From an uncultured Kiloniellaceae bacterium (lineage in GTDB: Bacteria; Pseudomonadota; Alphaproteobacteria; Kiloniellales; Kiloniellaceae): a stretch of 64,000 bases of DNA. The notes below the pieces were generated by a model. That model was not told the origin of the DNA and ran no database searches. It worked only from the letters and a program-made list of their open reading frames with translations. Of this stretch, positions 62,028 through 64,000 are shown piece by piece. Numbering within the stretch: position 1 is the stretch's first letter; each line of letters starts with the position of its first letter. A program made the position numbers and the translations under genes. Where the stretch lies: positions 62,001 through 126,000 of the forward strand of contig CANMQP010000012.1 in NCBI GenBank assembly GCA_947500035.1. Reading direction: 5' to 3'.

Positions 62028-63455
62028 ATGACTGAAGCCTGCGACCTCTCCGCCGTCGAAGCGCGGCAAATGATCGGCAACAAGCAACTCTCGCCCGTCG
62101 AGTTGCTGGAGAGCTGCCTCACCCGGATCGAAAAGACCAACGGCAGGATCAATGCCGTGGTTGCCATGGATGTCGATGCTGCCAAGGCAGAGGCCAAAGC
62201 GGCTGAAGATACCGTGATGGCGGGCGAAGACCTAGGCCTGCTGCACGGTCTGCCCGTCGGGATCAAGGATCTGGATGCCACGGCCGGACTGCGTACCACA
62301 TGGGGATCCCTGATTTACGAGAATCATGTGCCCGAGGAAGACGGCGACATGGTTGGCAATGTCCGCGCGGCGGGTGCGAACATCCTGGGCAAGACCAACA
62401 CGCCGGAATTCGGCGCAGGCGCCAACACCACCAACAAAGTCTACGGGCCTACCGGCAACCCTTTCGATCCGGTGAAGACCTGCGCAGGTTCTTCCGGCGG
62501 TTCCGCCGCTGCCCTGGCCGCCGGTATGGTACCTCTGGCGACCGGTTCGGACTACGGCGGTAGTCTGCGCACACCCGCCGCCTTCTGCGGCATCACAGGC
62601 TATCGCCCCTCCCCTGGTCTGGTGCCCGCGACCGGGCGTCCGGTCTCGCTCAACCCCTTCGCGGTGCTCGGGCCAATGGGCCGCACTGTCGCCGATACTT
62701 ACCTGCTGCTCCTGGCGCAGCTCGACAGCGACAAGCGTGACCCCTTCTCCAGCGACGATGGCCTGCGCATGCCGGAAAGCCTGTCGGGTGTCGATCTGGG
62801 GTCGGTCCGCGTGGCGTTCTCCACCGACCTCGGCTGCGCGCCGGTCGACAACGCAATCAGCGCAACCTTCAAGGCCCGCGTCGAGGCCTTTGGCGGTGTC
62901 TTCGCAGAGGCATACGAACGGGATCCGGATCTAACCGATGTCCATGAATGCTTTGAAATCCTGCGCGGCGTGAACTTCGTCGGTGCCCATCGCGAGCGTC
63001 TGGAGAAGCACCGTGACCTATTGGGTCCCAATGTGATCGACAATACGGAACGCGGCATGGCCTATTCACTGCCGGATGTGGCCTGGGCACATAATGTCCA
63101 AACAAAAATCTACTACGAGTTCGATCGCTTCTTCGAGGACGCGGACATCCTAATCTGTCCCGCGGCGTCGGTCTCGCCGTTCCCTCATTCCCAGCTCTTC
63201 GTTGAGGAAATCAACGGCGATGCCATGCCGACCTACATGCGCTGGCTGGCGATCACCTACGGACTGACCATGGCGTTGCCCGCCGCCTGCGTGCTGCCCT
63301 GCGGCCTGGACCATCAAGGCATGCCTTTCGGCATTCAGATCGTCGGCCCCAACGGCTCCGACGAACTGGTGCTGCAGGTCGCGCAGAGCCTGGAGCAGGT
63401 GCTGGCGCAGAACAGCGACACGCGCCGTCCGGTCCCCGACTTGAGCAAGCTTTAG
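62028..63455 (+). CDS. Amidase-signature hydrolase
   Basis: A 475-residue amidase with the Ser-cisSer-Lys triad: Lys in LPVGIKDLDATAGL, Ser pair in TCAGSSGGSAAAL and nucleophile in GSDYGGSLRTPAAFCG. It is a different branch from the fused amidase at 5684, which has DQGGSIRIP. It is cytoplasmic (no signal). Placed after the M20 peptidase in the peptide-type operon, it may release ammonia from an amide product. Start ATG 62028; the gap to the peptidase is 43 bases. Confidence 0.9.
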   Translation: MTEACDLSAVEARQMIGNKQLSPVELLESCLTRIEKTNGRINAVVAMDVDAAKAEAKAAEDTVMAGEDLGLLHGLPVGIKDLDATAGLRTTWGSLIYENHVPEEDGDMVGNVRAAGANILGKTNTPEFGAGANTTNKVYGPTGNPFDPVKTCAGSSGGSAAALAAGMVPLATGSDYGGSLRTPAAFCGITGYRPSPGLVPATGRPVSLNPFAVLGPMGRTVADTYLLLLAQLDSDKRDPFSSDDGLRMPESLSGVDLGSVRVAFSTDLGCAPVDNAISATFKARVEAFGGVFAEAYERDPDLTDVHECFEILRGVNFVGAHRERLEKHRDLLGPNVIDNTERGMAYSLPDVAWAHNVQTKIYYEFDRFFEDADILICPAASVSPFPHSQLFVEEINGDAMPTYMRWLAITYGLTMALPAACVLPCGLDHQGMPFGIQIVGPNGSDELVLQVAQSLEQVLAQNSDTRRPVPDLSKL

Positions 63456-63464
63456 GAGGCCCAA

Positions 63465-64000
63465 GTGACCCACGGCATCGTCAGCGCGCCGCAACCCGAA
63501 GCGGTCGAAGCCGGTATTGAGGCTCTGGAAAAGGGCGGAAACGCCGTCGATGCCGCCATCGCGACGGCGTTGGTGCAGACCGTGGTCGATCCTCAGATGT
63601 GCGGTATCGCGGGCTTCGGGTCGATGCAGCTCTATCTGCCTGAACTGGAGATGCATGGCTGTCTGGATTTCCATGGCCGGGCCCCTTTCAAGGTCACGCC
63701 TGACATGTGGCAGGACAGTATCCTGGGAGAAGCCGAGGACGGTTTCGGTTTCATCCTGGAGGGTCACGTCAATGATGTCGGTTACGGCGCCATCACCACC
63801 CCCATGAGCCTCAAGGCCTACGACGAGGCTTTGACCCGCTTCGGAACCATGACCCTCAGTGATCTTATTCAGCCGGCCATCAGCTATGCGGAAGAGGGCT
63901 TCATGGTCCGCCCCCATGTCAGCTACTTCTGGAACCTAGATGAAGGCGGAGGGCGGGCGCCGCACAGAGATCGGGTTACCAGGCTCGCCGAGGCGCGGCG
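63465..64000 (+). CDS. Gamma-glutamyltransferase-family protein, N-terminal part (3' truncated)
   Basis: The frame is open from a GTG at 63465, preceded by taggaggc, to the window end (178 residues). GGNAVDAAIATALVQTVVDP and CGIAGFGSMQLYLPE match the gamma-glutamyltranspeptidase N-terminal signature, and GAITTPMSLKAYDEAL the following strand. There is no signal peptide, so the enzyme may be cytoplasmic, unlike classical Ggt. The catalytic Thr lies beyond the window. It lies 9 bases behind the amidase, so it belongs to the same operon. Confidence 0.82.
   Translation, partial: MTHGIVSAPQPEAVEAGIEALEKGGNAVDAAIATALVQTVVDPQMCGIAGFGSMQLYLPELEMHGCLDFHGRAPFKVTPDMWQDSILGEAEDGFGFILEGHVNDVGYGAITTPMSLKAYDEALTRFGTMTLSDLIQPAISYAEEGFMVRPHVSYFWNLDEGGGRAPHRDRVTRLAEAR

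Overview
The window is high-GC DNA with dense, often overlapping genes. Sox gene order, AcoR/sigma-54 control, long intergenic palindromes and Urt-type and Dpp-type transporter operons all suggest an alphaproteobacterium, probably a marine or saline relative of Rhodospirillales/Kiloniellales. That placement is inference; no rRNA, tRNA, CRISPR array, prophage or insertion sequence was recognised.

Layout. (1) 1-519: C-terminal end of a flotillin-like protein. (2) 574-8975: a catabolic operon with a Tat-exported amide/urea-type binding protein, two permeases, an ATPase, a second ATPase fused in frame to a complete amidase, and an acyl-CoA synthetase. Together they could import an amide, hydrolyse it and activate the acid. 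(3) 8976-10154: an AT-rich islet with an orphan membrane protein. (4) 10155-10778: nicotinamidase. (5) 10841-24616: a complete thiosulfate-oxidation (sox) locus, soxXYZABCD plus soxE/F-like genes, with soxV, soxS, soxW, an ArsR-type soxR, a thiosulfate-transporter-like protein, a GlcG-like protein and a metallo-hydrolase-fold protein. AT-rich dyads sit in its three promoter gaps.

(6) 24723-40767: the least familiar part. It holds three APH-fold kinase-like proteins, two GT4 glycosyltransferases, two MurG-like GT-B proteins (one fused to a receiver domain), an MsbA-like exporter, a DUF1194/VWA secreted protein and an alginate-export-like outer-membrane barrel. They surround a histidine kinase and an NtrC-type regulator whose ATPase motifs are eroded. 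I read this as a candidate undescribed surface-glycan system under two-component control, both transcriptional and possibly direct enzymatic.

(7) 41268-47008: acetoin catabolism (acoR, acoA, acoB, acoC) with a textbook sigma-54 promoter, upstream repeats and large hairpins between the genes. (8) 47033-53733: an unrecognised protein with a Fur-like operator and pentapeptide repeats, two trypsin-like proteases, an agmatinase-family enzyme, a 2H phosphoesterase, a double-LCCL secreted protein and a DUF1992 protein. (9) 53880-64000: an IclR regulator divergent from a peptide-type ABC operon followed by an M20 peptidase, an amidase and a gamma-glutamyltransferase that runs off the end. This looks like uptake and hydrolysis of a peptide or gamma-glutamyl/amide compound.
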